A stretch of 64,000 nucleotides of DNA, taken from NCBI GenBank assembly GCA_964652565.1, contig CAZZEC010000010.1, forward strand, positions 1-64,000. The letters run 5' to 3'. The notes under the pieces were generated by a model. The model did no database searches. It was given only the letters and a program-made list of their open reading frames with translations, and was not told the origin of the DNA. The DNA comes from JBCCTX01 sp964652565. GTDB taxonomy: Bacteria; Bacteroidota; Bacteroidia; J057. Positions 26,671 to 36,156 of this stretch are shown piece after piece; the stretch's first letter is position 1, and every line of letters starts with the position of its first letter. The position numbers were made by a program, and so were the translations under genes.

Positions 26671-28665
26671 TTATTGGAAGAGAATTTTCCTCGTATAAAC
26701 CCTATTTCCAGCGTTGAGCTTTACGTTATACAATCCTGATGCTAAATTCTCACGAGGTATTTCCAGACGATAAGTACCTGGTAATTGAGTAGCCTCTAAC
26801 ACCCTGCGAATAGTTTTTCCTTGTAAATCAATGAGTTCTACTGAAACATCTTGTCTGCTATCAAGCATATACAACAGGGTAGCATATTCCTGAGTGGGAT
26901 TGGGATATACCCCAATCATCATGATATTCCCCAATTCTTCTTCTCTATTTACGGTTATTGTGGGTGGATCTTCAGGCGTAGGTAATGCCTGTATATCTTT
27001 GGATAAACTTTCTGCGTCTGCTATTTGCAAGTGATTATCATTTGATACCGTAAACAACCCGGCACCAAATTCCTGCCCTATAGAAGGCTCATTGATTCTA
27101 TCTACATAATAAAAGTTCCCTTGCGTTCGATCTTGCTGTATATCTATGATGACATAACCATGTCTATCCAGATCTACCCACTTCATATGTGGATTGGGAT
27201 TGTTTAACTGTAAAAAGATAGGTTCTCCCTGGTTGATGACTGTCTCCAGAAGGTTGGAGTTTTCTTCTCCAATATTCTCATCAAAATTTGCAGAGGTAAT
27301 ACTGGGCGTCAAAAATTCTACTGCTACAGCTCCTTCTCCCGTTTCAGGATCATAATTGGGAACTAAGCTGTAGTTATCTGCGGGATTCACTACCGTATCT
27401 GCCACATCAAGTGCAAAAGAGGTGTGAAAATCACCTGAGAGGAATACGATATTATTGATGGAATCACCTCTAATAAAATCAATAATATTCTGTCTTTCAA
27501 TTGGGTATCCGTCCCAAATATCTAAAAAGAAGCTTTCTGATTCCTCAAATGTCATTCCTTGCAAGGGACCTCCCCACCCAACATGTAATTCAGCAAACAT
27601 CACCTGAGAACCAATAATTTTCCATTGAGCCGTAGAAGAACTTAATTGATCCAACAACCATTCGCGCTGAGTTATCCCCAAAATAGTTCGATCAGGATCT
27701 AAAAGTGCTGTATCTTCAATACTTGTAAGTTGCTGATCCCTACCCTCCAATCGAGTATCTAACATAAATATATCTACCAAATTGCCATAACTTAATGTCC
27801 TGTATATAGAAGAATCCGGATTCTCTCTGATAGGTATCCACTCAAAATGTGCTCTTCTGGAATCGGATTTTCTCTCTCCCCAGTCTCCTTCATCAGGTTG
27901 ATGATTTTCTGCACCATCTGTCCAGGCATCATTGGCAGATTCATGATCGTCCCACACCGCTATCATGGGTAGCTGTTGATGCAGCCTTCTTAAATCTTTG
28001 TCTAAACGATATAAGGAATATCTCGATCTGTATTGGTCTAATTCTATCGTCTCAAATTCCTGATGTCTTCGTTCGACTAATGTCGTATCACCATATACGT
28101 TGATTTCATTTTCATAAAAATAATCTCCAAGGTGAATCACCGCATCCAGGTCATTGCGTTCGGCAATACGCGCATATGCATTAAAATATCCCGCTTCATA
28201 ATTTGAGCAAGATACTTGAGCAAATCGCAAATGATTGGCTTGATCCGCCGTTGGGGCGGTCTTTGTGCGACCGATAAGCGAACTTCTTCCCAGAGCAGAA
28301 AACACATAGTAATAGTAGGTATTAGATGACAAACCTTCCACATCTACTTTTACCGTATAATCTCTGTCAGCATGGGTAGTAAATTCTCCAGAAGCTACTA
28401 CATCTGTTAAATCTACATCTGTTGCGACAAACCAACTAACTGGTATGGAATCCTGATCCGTATCAGGCGTAACCCTGGTCCAGATAATCACTCTGTCTTG
28501 TAATGGATCTCCGGAAGCCACTCCATGATAGAATGGTTTAAGTGCGGGATCAAATAAGCTGGAATCTACTAAGCCGAAAGTATCATTTTGTGATACCCCA
28601 AAAGTATGTGTGCTAACACAGAGAAAGGCGATGATTAGTTTAAATAAATTAGTAGTATATCTCAT
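26671..28665 (-). CDS. PhoD-like alkaline phosphatase/phosphodiesterase with T9SS sorting domain
   Basis: 664 residues: a signal peptide, a PhoD N-terminal beta domain (FYHGVASGDPLQDRVIIWTRV) and a metallophosphatase core with VIHLGDYFYENE, AVWDDHESANDAW and FLSGDFHTS supplying the metal-binding Asp/His residues. The C-terminus (about 585-664) is a type IX secretion sorting domain (IGVYPNPTQEYATLLYML, then GLYNVKL and a final KILFQ). The enzyme should be exported across the outer membrane or kept at the surface and release phosphate from esters. It has its own terminator. Confidence 0.94.
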   Translation of the reverse strand: MRYTTNLFKLIIAFLCVSTHTFGVSQNDTFGLVDSSLFDPALKPFYHGVASGDPLQDRVIIWTRVTPDTDQDSIPVSWFVATDVDLTDVVASGEFTTHADRDYTVKVDVEGLSSNTYYYYVFSALGRSSLIGRTKTAPTADQANHLRFAQVSCSNYEAGYFNAYARIAERNDLDAVIHLGDYFYENEINVYGDTTLVERRHQEFETIELDQYRSRYSLYRLDKDLRRLHQQLPMIAVWDDHESANDAWTDGAENHQPDEGDWGERKSDSRRAHFEWIPIRENPDSSIYRTLSYGNLVDIFMLDTRLEGRDQQLTSIEDTALLDPDRTILGITQREWLLDQLSSSTAQWKIIGSQVMFAELHVGWGGPLQGMTFEESESFFLDIWDGYPIERQNIIDFIRGDSINNIVFLSGDFHTSFALDVADTVVNPADNYSLVPNYDPETGEGAVAVEFLTPSITSANFDENIGEENSNLLETVINQGEPIFLQLNNPNPHMKWVDLDRHGYVIIDIQQDRTQGNFYYVDRINEPSIGQEFGAGLFTVSNDNHLQIADAESLSKDIQALPTPEDPPTITVNREEELGNIMMIGVYPNPTQEYATLLYMLDSRQDVSVELIDLQGKTIRRVLEATQLPGTYRLEIPRENLASGLYNVKLNAGNRVYTRKILFQ

Positions 28666-28727
28666 AAATGTTCTTTATACAAAGAAACATCCATATAGAC
28701 GATTGTTAATTAAGCAATTGTTAAATT

Positions 28728-29927
28728 TTAAGCAATTACTCCAGATCCTATCAATTCTTCCCCCAGATACCACGCAGCAAATTGTCCAGGAGTGATCCCT
28801 CTCTGAGGCTGATCAAATAATATATAGGCTCCCTCCGATTCCATGTATAATGTACCTAACTGAAGGGGTTGGCGATATCTAATCCTTATTTGAAAATCCT
28901 GGCACTCTCCCTGTAAAAGCGCGAGGTCATTTCTCACCCAGTGAATATCCTGCTGTGGAATAAACAATCCTTTTCTATGTAACCCTGGATGCGCATCTCC
29001 CATACCCACATACACAATGTTTTCATTCACATCAGTCCCTATGACATATGATGGCTCTGGTTTCCCCCCTATATATAATCCTTTACGCTGTCCTATAGTA
29101 TAAAAATGAGCGCCTTTGTGTTTTCCTATGACATTACCATGGGTTGGTTGATAATAAAATGGCATGGATGAATATCTCAAATAGTCTTTTTGATTAGCAG
29201 ACTGCTTTTCACCTGCTAGAACGCGTTCCAGGTAAATAGGAGATTGAGCATCTATTTCAACAATATCTCCCTCAATAGGATGCAATTTTTGCTGTAAAAA
29301 GTCTGGCAATCGCACTTTGCCCACAAAACAAAGTCCTTGAGAATCCTTCTTGTTTGCAGTGACTAACCCCATTTGCTTTGCAATCTCTCTTACCTCTGGT
29401 TTTGTCAACTCACCGATAGGAAATAACGCACGGGATAATTGTGACTGATTAACCTGACACAGAAAATAACTCTGGTCCTTATTTTGATCTACACCAGCCA
29501 GGAGCCTATGTACCTCTATTCCATCTATAGTTACCGTTTCCTTTCGGCAATAATGACCAGTAGCGACATAATCTGCCTTTAACATTAACGCTGCATTCAA
29601 AAATATATCAAATTTGATCTCTCTATTGCATAACACATCTGGATTGGGTGTTCTCCCTCTCTCGTACTCGGTAAACATATAATCAACAATACGAGATTTA
29701 TATTCTGCACTCAGATCAATCGTATGAAAAGGAATCCCCAATGCTTGTGCCACCATCATGGCATCATGGCTATCCTCCAGCCAGGGACATTCACTACTTA
29801 CGGTTACAGATTCGTCGTGCCAGTTTTTCATAAACATACCTATCACCTCATACCCCTGCTCTAAGAGTAGATAAGCTGCTACACTCGAATCTACACCTCC
29901 TGATAAGCCAACAACAACACGTTTCAT
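28728..29927 (-). CDS. mnmA: tRNA-specific 2-thiouridylase
   Basis: 399 residues. MnmA activates U34 of Lys/Glu/Gln tRNAs with ATP and inserts sulfur at C2. The PP-loop SGGVDSS is at 9-15, and the catalytic cysteines are Cys100 (PDVLCNREIKF) and Cys200 (GLCFVGK), matching E. coli Cys102/Cys199. The persulfide sulfur comes from a relay protein. MnmD, which acts on the same base, is encoded 10 kb away. The gene follows moxR on the same strand (75-base gap). Confidence 0.97.
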   Translation of the reverse strand: MKRVVVGLSGGVDSSVAAYLLLEQGYEVIGMFMKNWHDESVTVSSECPWLEDSHDAMMVAQALGIPFHTIDLSAEYKSRIVDYMFTEYERGRTPNPDVLCNREIKFDIFLNAALMLKADYVATGHYCRKETVTIDGIEVHRLLAGVDQNKDQSYFLCQVNQSQLSRALFPIGELTKPEVREIAKQMGLVTANKKDSQGLCFVGKVRLPDFLQQKLHPIEGDIVEIDAQSPIYLERVLAGEKQSANQKDYLRYSSMPFYYQPTHGNVIGKHKGAHFYTIGQRKGLYIGGKPEPSYVIGTDVNENIVYVGMGDAHPGLHRKGLFIPQQDIHWVRNDLALLQGECQDFQIRIRYRQPLQLGTLYMESEGAYILFDQPQRGITPGQFAAWYLGEELIGSGVIA

Positions 29928-30002
29928 ATTAATCTCACTTCTTATTATTCACAGTTGACAACTGTAATGTAAAAAAACGAATTCTCCCCCACATAGTTTC
30001 AA

Positions 30003-31043
30003 TTAAGGTACAGCGATCTTATCGAGTAACAACTGAACACAATTCTGAGAAGTAATGTTCTCAGCTTCTGCTTCATAATTTAATATCAGACGATGATTCA
30101 GTACATCTTCCGCAATTGCTTTTATATCCTCAGGCAATGCGTATTGCCTACCATCGAGGAGAGCTAAGGCTCTTGCGCCTAAATTCAGTGCCAGACTGGC
30201 ACGAGGTGAAGCACCAAATTCAAGATATTCTTCTAATTCGATAATTTCGTAGTCTTTGGGATTCCTGGTTGCAAGTATTAAGTCCACAATGTAATCTTCT
30301 AATGGCTCTGACAATCGAATGTGATCTACCAAAGATCTCAATGCTAAAATTTCAGCTCGTGATAATACCGGCTCAATGGCCAATTTAGGTTGAGTTCGGG
30401 CCATACGACGCATAATTTCCTTCTCCTCTCGTTTGTTAGGGTAATTTACATATACTTTCATCATAAATCGATCCACCTGTGCCTCGGGAAGCGGGTAGGT
30501 TCCCTCTTGATCCAATGGATTTTGTGTTGCTAACACGAGAAAGGGGTCATCCAGAGGAAAGGTCTCCTCCCCAATGGACACTTGTCTTTCCTGCATGGCT
30601 TCCAGTAAGGCACTTTGTACCTTAGCTGGAGAACGATTGATTTCATCGGCAAGGATAATATGCGAGAATACAGGTCCTTTCTTTACTTCAAACCGAGAAG
30701 CTTGTTGGTTATAGATCAGGGTTCCTATAAGATCGGCTGGTAATAGATCTGGTGTAAACTGTATTCTTCGGAAATCCATGTCCAGGGCCTTTGCCAATGA
30801 GCTTATGGTTAGCGTTTTGGCTAGTCCAGGAACCCCTTCTAGTAATACATGCCCATTGGTGAGAAGTCCAATGAGTAAGCGATCTACTAACTTCTGTTGA
30901 CCAATGATTACTTTTGATAGCGTAGCTCTCAAATCACTCAGGCGAGACACACCTATTGATAACGCAGCTTCAATCTCTTCTGATGTTTTTTCCGAAGGAT
31001 TTTGTAACAAGGACAACAAAACGGGGGCTTCTGAGTAACTCAT
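30003..31043 (-). CDS. MoxR-family AAA+ ATPase
   Basis: A 346-residue AAA+ chaperone-like ATPase with Walker A GVPGLAKT, Walker B IILADEINRSP, sensor 1 in LATQNPLDQEG and the MoxR-specific arginine-rich ASPRASLALNLG lid. MoxR genes usually sit in front of DUF58 and von Willebrand (Bat) genes, but here the next gene downstream is mnmA, so this copy is an orphan. It probably remodels a protein complex of unknown identity. Confidence 0.92.
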   Translation of the reverse strand: MSYSEAPVLLSLLQNPSEKTSEEIEAALSIGVSRLSDLRATLSKVIIGQQKLVDRLLIGLLTNGHVLLEGVPGLAKTLTISSLAKALDMDFRRIQFTPDLLPADLIGTLIYNQQASRFEVKKGPVFSHIILADEINRSPAKVQSALLEAMQERQVSIGEETFPLDDPFLVLATQNPLDQEGTYPLPEAQVDRFMMKVYVNYPNKREEKEIMRRMARTQPKLAIEPVLSRAEILALRSLVDHIRLSEPLEDYIVDLILATRNPKDYEIIELEEYLEFGASPRASLALNLGARALALLDGRQYALPEDIKAIAEDVLNHRLILNYEAEAENITSQNCVQLLLDKIAVP

Positions 31044-31162
31044 CTTTAAAAAATACTAACTTGGAATGTGCAAAGGTAATAGAAATACCATCAAGTTATT
31101 CAATATTATATTTGAATAAACGAATGATCGACAGGGTAAATTGATTACTAATCAACATATAT

Positions 31163-33163
31163 ATGCAAATACCTCAAGTGTTGTGGTCTCCGGATAAAAA
31201 GTATGTAAATCAATCAAATATGAAATCATATATGGATTGGTTGTCAACACATCGCGGATTAACTCTGGATACTTACGAGTCACTTTGGAATTGGTCTGTT
31301 AATCGAATTGACGATTTTTGGTTATCTATTTGGGAGTATTATGACATTGTCTCCGATACACCTGTAGAATCCATACTACAATTACCAGAAGAAGGCATGA
31401 TAGGAACAAAGTGGTTTCAAGGTACGAGGATCAACTACGCTGAGCATATTCTCTCACATATTCCATCAGAAGAGACAGCCATTATTTTTTCTTCAGAATC
31501 GTCTGATAGACGCTCCATTTCCTGGAAAGAACTGTATGTCCAGGTGGCTAAAGTAGCCGGATATTTCCGAACGCTCGGTGTAGAGAAAGGCGATAGAGTG
31601 GTATCCTATATGCCCAATATACCGGAGACGCTCATTGCATTTTTAGCTACTCAATCATTAGGTGCCATATGGTCGAGTTGTTCTCCAGATTTTGGAGCAG
31701 ATAGTGTCATAGAGCGATTTCAACAAATAGAACCCAAGCTGTTTCTCACAGTGGATGGATATCAATATCATGGCAAATCCTATGATAAAACAACTGTGGT
31801 TAGCTCAATTATCCATCAACTACATAGTCTTACGCACGTAATCTATTATCCCTATCTGGATCCAATACCATCCCCTTCAGACGTATTCTCAAATATTTCA
31901 ATACCCATATCAACCTGGAATGAAATTATGGAACAACCTCCTGATCCGCTAATTTTTGAAAGGGTACCATTTGACCATCCCATATGGGTACTATATTCTT
32001 CGGGAACCACAGGTAAACCAAAAGCCATTACACATAGCGTAGGTGGTGTATTGTTGGAGCACTTAAAAGCGCTCGGCCTTCACCAAAACTGTCAACCTGG
32101 GGATAGATTCTTTTGGTATTCAACAACAGGGTGGATGATGTGGAATTATGCGAATGCAGCTTTGTTGCACAAAAGTACTGTAGTGCTATATGATGGCTCA
32201 GCTACCTACCCCGATAATTCTTCTTTATGGAACTTAGCAAAAGAAACACATATCACACATTTTGGAGCAGGAGCGAGTTATTACATCCACTGTATGCGAG
32301 AGGGTATGAGTTTTGATAAAATATCTTTTCCAGCCTTACAATCCTTAGGATCTACAGGATCTCCTCTTATACCGGAAGCTTTTAGATGGATTTATGAAAA
32401 AGTAAAAAATAATGTTTGGTTGATCTCATTGAGTGGAGGAACGGACGTTTGCAGTGGGTTTGTGGGTGGTAGTCCTACACTCCCTGTGTATGAAGGTGAA
32501 ATACAATGCAGAATGCTGGGTTGTGCAGTAGAAGCATGGAATGAGCAGGGTGAGAAGGTAATCAATGAACTGGGGGAAATGGTCTTAACTAAACCTATGC
32601 CTTCTATGCCCATCTACTTTTGGGGAGATGATCATCATCAACGGTATATATCTAGTTATTTTGAGACATATCCTGGAGTTTGGCGCCATGGAGACTGGAT
32701 CAAAATTACGGATCGGGGCACCTTGGTAATATATGGCAGATCTGATGCTACACTGAATCGAGGAGGAGTGCGTATTGGTACGAGTGAAATCTATCGTGCC
32801 GTAGAAAGCGTCCCTAATATTACAGACAGTATGGTGATAAGTATTGACTTGCCAGGTGGAGATGCCGAAATGTGGTTATTTGTGGTACTTCCTAATGAAG
32901 AATTGTTAGTTGAGTCTATAATTCAAATCATTCGAAGTACTTTGCGCAATCGCTATAGTCCCAGACATGTACCGGATAAGATCGTCCAGGTGCAAGCAAT
33001 CCCCTATACTATCAGTGGCAAAAAAATGGAAACTCCCATTAAAAAAATGTTCATGGGCCAGGATGTGTCGCAAGCCATAAGTCAAGATGCTATGAAAAAT
33101 CCTGAGTGTCTGGAAGAGTATGTGAAATGGGCTAATGATTCTCTTATGGATGGAAGCGAATAA
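31163..33163 (+). CDS. Acetoacetate-CoA ligase
   Basis: A 666-residue ANL-superfamily enzyme that activates acetoacetate with ATP and CoA, feeding ketone-body-type carbon into acyl-CoA pools. The P-loop-like motif LYSSGTTGKPKAITHS, the A5-type SGGTDVCSGFVGG, the hinge region RSDATLNRGGVRIG, and the C-terminal catalytic Lys motif PYTISGKKMETP all match acetoacetyl-CoA synthetase, including the long N-terminal region beginning with the substrate-specific WSPDKKYVNQSNM. Monocistronic by context. Confidence 0.94.
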   Translation: MQIPQVLWSPDKKYVNQSNMKSYMDWLSTHRGLTLDTYESLWNWSVNRIDDFWLSIWEYYDIVSDTPVESILQLPEEGMIGTKWFQGTRINYAEHILSHIPSEETAIIFSSESSDRRSISWKELYVQVAKVAGYFRTLGVEKGDRVVSYMPNIPETLIAFLATQSLGAIWSSCSPDFGADSVIERFQQIEPKLFLTVDGYQYHGKSYDKTTVVSSIIHQLHSLTHVIYYPYLDPIPSPSDVFSNISIPISTWNEIMEQPPDPLIFERVPFDHPIWVLYSSGTTGKPKAITHSVGGVLLEHLKALGLHQNCQPGDRFFWYSTTGWMMWNYANAALLHKSTVVLYDGSATYPDNSSLWNLAKETHITHFGAGASYYIHCMREGMSFDKISFPALQSLGSTGSPLIPEAFRWIYEKVKNNVWLISLSGGTDVCSGFVGGSPTLPVYEGEIQCRMLGCAVEAWNEQGEKVINELGEMVLTKPMPSMPIYFWGDDHHQRYISSYFETYPGVWRHGDWIKITDRGTLVIYGRSDATLNRGGVRIGTSEIYRAVESVPNITDSMVISIDLPGGDAEMWLFVVLPNEELLVESIIQIIRSTLRNRYSPRHVPDKIVQVQAIPYTISGKKMETPIKKMFMGQDVSQAISQDAMKNPECLEEYVKWANDSLMDGSE

Positions 33164-33251
33164 TACTTCTGCTTCTATCCTGTACAATGGGCTGCAAAAC
33201 TACTCGAAATGCCGACCTCTACGCTATTATGCCCTATCAATCTGTTAGTGC

Positions 33252-33597
33252 TTAGAGGGACTCATTCCATATCCCAGGAGATCTATAAAAATATTCTATT
33301 GCTTGTTGAAGGAATACATTGAATGATGGGTAGCTCTGACCATCGATCAAAATATATCTGTCATCATCTACATATAATTGACCCAAACATTCATACATTT
33401 TTGCTTGATTATTTTTGGATTGTGACGTACCCCAGAAGGATCTTATCACCGCATAATGTCGGATAATTAACGCTTGAACTTCTTGGTCTTTAGGGGAAGA
33501 GGTTTGTAACTCGAATAAGGCATAATGGATGTTATTTAGTTCCTCTTTTTAGTTTTTCAAACCCTTCTTTTCCCAATTTGATTAATTCTTGTTCTGC
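33252..33597 (-). pseudogene. Frameshifted remnant of a TipAS-domain (MerR-type) regulator
   Basis: From 33252 to 33548 one frame encodes the C-terminal part of a TipAS antibiotic-recognition-like domain (VQALIIRHYAVIRSFW, then CLGQLYVDDDRYILIDG). A different frame upstream (33549-33597) encodes AEQELIKLGKEGFEKLK, which reads straight on into KEELNNIHYALFEL across a TTTTT run at 33546-33550; one frameshift joins them. A stop (TAG, 33598-33600) precedes the fragment, and no MerR HTH is visible, so it is a truncated, decayed gene. The visible frame begins with an internal GTG at 33449. Confidence 0.6.
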
Positions 33598-33703
33598 CTA
33601 ACTAACAACACATGAGCGCAACTTGGACTTATGAATATTTCAGGAGAAAGAATTGCCTTTTACAGATTTTGTTATCTTGTAGCTATACAAAATCTATATA
33701 TCA

Positions 33704-35950
33704 ATGAAAAAGACCCTGCTGCTATTACCCATCTTGTTCTTAACAGGACTTGTACTCTTATCACAGGAATACACCCCTCCTATCATCCCCATTGGCGAAG
33801 ATGCCTATTTGCAATGGGATAGACTTCCCTATCAGAGAATTGGCCTTAGAGCTTATATGCGAAGCACCTACGATCGAGAAGGAAACAACCGAAGAGCTGA
33901 TGCCAGTCATTATTTGTATCAGGAAGCAGATACTTTCAACGTGACCTTAGATACCCAGGGTCCAGGGATTTTATATTTCAAACGAACTAATTTTTTCCAC
34001 GGAAGTCCATGGCATTACGAAGTTGATGGTAACGATTTTATCGTCAAAGAAACTGCAACAGATGATCCGATTGATGCGAGAAATAAATATGACATTATTC
34101 ATTTTATACCTAAAGATCTTTTTCCACATCCTTTGACCTGGACATGGAGTACGACAAAAGGCGCTGACTTAATGTGGGTTCCCATACCTTTTGAAGAAAG
34201 CCTCCGTTTGGCTTATTCCAGGACATTTTATGGCACTGGCTATTATATTTATCATTCTTTTCCATTGGGTATATCCCATATATCTCAACCTATTTCCTCA
34301 TGGAGCCAATCCCCTCCAAATCCCAAACTACTTGATCTTGTTAACCTAGCAGGTACAGATTTATCGCCTTCTGGAAATGAACTAGATAGCTTTGTCTATG
34401 AGATAAACCTATCCCCTTATGAACAAACATTAATTGCAAAGCTTGAGGAGGGCCCTCATACAATCAGAGCAATAGAGCTACGGGTACCCAGAGAATATGC
34501 ACCAGTGCTAGGTGAATGTAGACTGACTATTAGTTGGGATCGGAGGTGGCATCCCTCTATCGATGTACCCATCGACTTATTTTTTGGCGCTGGTCATCTT
34601 TTTAATTTTGAGGATAAGAAGTATTTAGTGAAAGGATTTCCCATGTTTATTAAATACGAGGAAGAGGAAGTTGTATTAGCATGTTATTGGCCTATGCCTT
34701 ATATGGAAAGTGCAAAAATAATGATCGAAGAACGAACGGGTCAAGAGGTAGGGCCCATCCATATCAAAATTAAGCAAATCCCTTTTGTTGATGCTCCTCG
34801 TGATGTGGGCTATTTTCATGCAACTTACAGCGATCATCCTCATCCAAAGCCTGGTGAGGATATACAATTCTTGGATACGGATCAGATTGAAGGTGGAGGA
34901 CCATGGAGCGGAAATTTTGTAGGTATGAGCTGGATCTTCTCCCACGATGGAAACCTGAGTACGCTTGAGGGCGATCCACGCTTTTTCTTTGATGATAGTA
35001 AGACACCTCAAGCCTGGGGTACTGGAACAGAAGAATGGGGAGGAGGAGGAAACTACTGGGGAGGAGAAAATATGACCATCCCCTTTGCAGGGCACCCGGT
35101 AGGAATGCGTTCAAAAGATGCCATAACCCAGCTTGACCTATTAAATTCTGCATACAGATTTCTCATCGCTGATTATTTTCCATTTGGTAAACGAGCAGTA
35201 ATTGGCCTAGAACATGGAGGCCAGAATACTTCCGATGAACACTATGAAGGCGTTACTTATTGGTATGGAGCTCCATCGGCCACGCTGAAACTTACTGACG
35301 AACTAAATGTTTGCAATACGCTGGATCAAGAAGCTCATAATTATTCTTCACCCAGTGCCGAATCTCCCTATGAATTAGTATCCAGATATGAATGGGGACC
35401 AGACAAAGATTATAGAGATGTATATTCTCCACACGACCAATCCAAAGTTAGACAATCACGCATGTTCTTTCCAGCAGAAAGTGATTCCGTTCGCATCATG
35501 AAAGGAAATAGTACTTTTACTATATTTATAGATACTACAAACCTAGGGGTTCTTCTTAGAAGAAAATTCGATTATCAATATCCCAACCAAAAAGCCAGCG
35601 TATGGGTTCGCCCTGCTCAAAGTGATACAAATTGGAACTATGTAGGCATATGGTACACAGCAGGGAGTAATACTTGTTATTTCTCTTATCCTAAAGGGAG
35701 GAGTTATACAGATGCAGAATTAAGTCCTACAGCCCCTCAAATTATTACCAGTAATCGCAGATGGCGCGAAGAGGAGTTTTTGATAGATCAGCAATTTACA
35801 AAAGGATTATCTCAGCTTGAAGTTCAAATTCGCTGGATTCCCGTAGAAAGAGAATTATTACCCGGAACACCTTTCCCAGTTGAAAACGCGTGGAGTGAGT
35901 CAAGATATTATGTGTATTGTTATCAATTAGAAGATTGGTGGAAAGAATAA
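33704..35950 (+). CDS. GH172-family (DUF2961) glycosidase, exported
   Basis: 748 residues with a signal peptide (KKTLLLLPILFLTGLVLLS). The N-terminal DUF2961 hallmark RSTYDREGNNRRADASHY is at 53-70. The second half of the domain has EGDPRFFFDD followed by WGTGTEEW at 438-445, the place of the GTGTED catalytic motif; Glu443/Glu444 is the candidate catalytic acid. GH172 members act on alpha-D-fructofuranosides (difructose dianhydrides) or D-arabinofuranosides. The protein is about twice the minimal family length, with a large insert between the two halves and a C-terminal beta-rich part, so the substrate may differ. A terminator follows. Confidence 0.85.
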   Translation: MKKTLLLLPILFLTGLVLLSQEYTPPIIPIGEDAYLQWDRLPYQRIGLRAYMRSTYDREGNNRRADASHYLYQEADTFNVTLDTQGPGILYFKRTNFFHGSPWHYEVDGNDFIVKETATDDPIDARNKYDIIHFIPKDLFPHPLTWTWSTTKGADLMWVPIPFEESLRLAYSRTFYGTGYYIYHSFPLGISHISQPISSWSQSPPNPKLLDLVNLAGTDLSPSGNELDSFVYEINLSPYEQTLIAKLEEGPHTIRAIELRVPREYAPVLGECRLTISWDRRWHPSIDVPIDLFFGAGHLFNFEDKKYLVKGFPMFIKYEEEEVVLACYWPMPYMESAKIMIEERTGQEVGPIHIKIKQIPFVDAPRDVGYFHATYSDHPHPKPGEDIQFLDTDQIEGGGPWSGNFVGMSWIFSHDGNLSTLEGDPRFFFDDSKTPQAWGTGTEEWGGGGNYWGGENMTIPFAGHPVGMRSKDAITQLDLLNSAYRFLIADYFPFGKRAVIGLEHGGQNTSDEHYEGVTYWYGAPSATLKLTDELNVCNTLDQEAHNYSSPSAESPYELVSRYEWGPDKDYRDVYSPHDQSKVRQSRMFFPAESDSVRIMKGNSTFTIFIDTTNLGVLLRRKFDYQYPNQKASVWVRPAQSDTNWNYVGIWYTAGSNTCYFSYPKGRSYTDAELSPTAPQIITSNRRWREEEFLIDQQFTKGLSQLEVQIRWIPVERELLPGTPFPVENAWSESRYYVYCYQLEDWWKE

Positions 35951-35960
35951 GAATTACCAG

Positions 35961-36000
35961 GGGGAAGTCTCATAAGTCGACTTCCCCTTATCGTATTTTT
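35961..36000 (+). terminator. Terminator after the GH172 gene
   Basis: GGGGAAGTC pairs with GACTTCCCC across a 9-base loop, followed by TTATCGTATTTTTATT. It begins 10 bases after the stop codon. Confidence 0.75.
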
Positions 36001-36156
36001 ATTGTTTTTAAAAATGCTTCGCCAATTTTTAAAAACTAATAACTTATTCTCTATTTTCAATACGATATTTAGAATATTTTTAACGATATATCGTAATGAT
36101 TGACTTTTGAGACAGCCTCTTGGTGATCAATGATTGGGTTTCAATAGTAAACCTAT

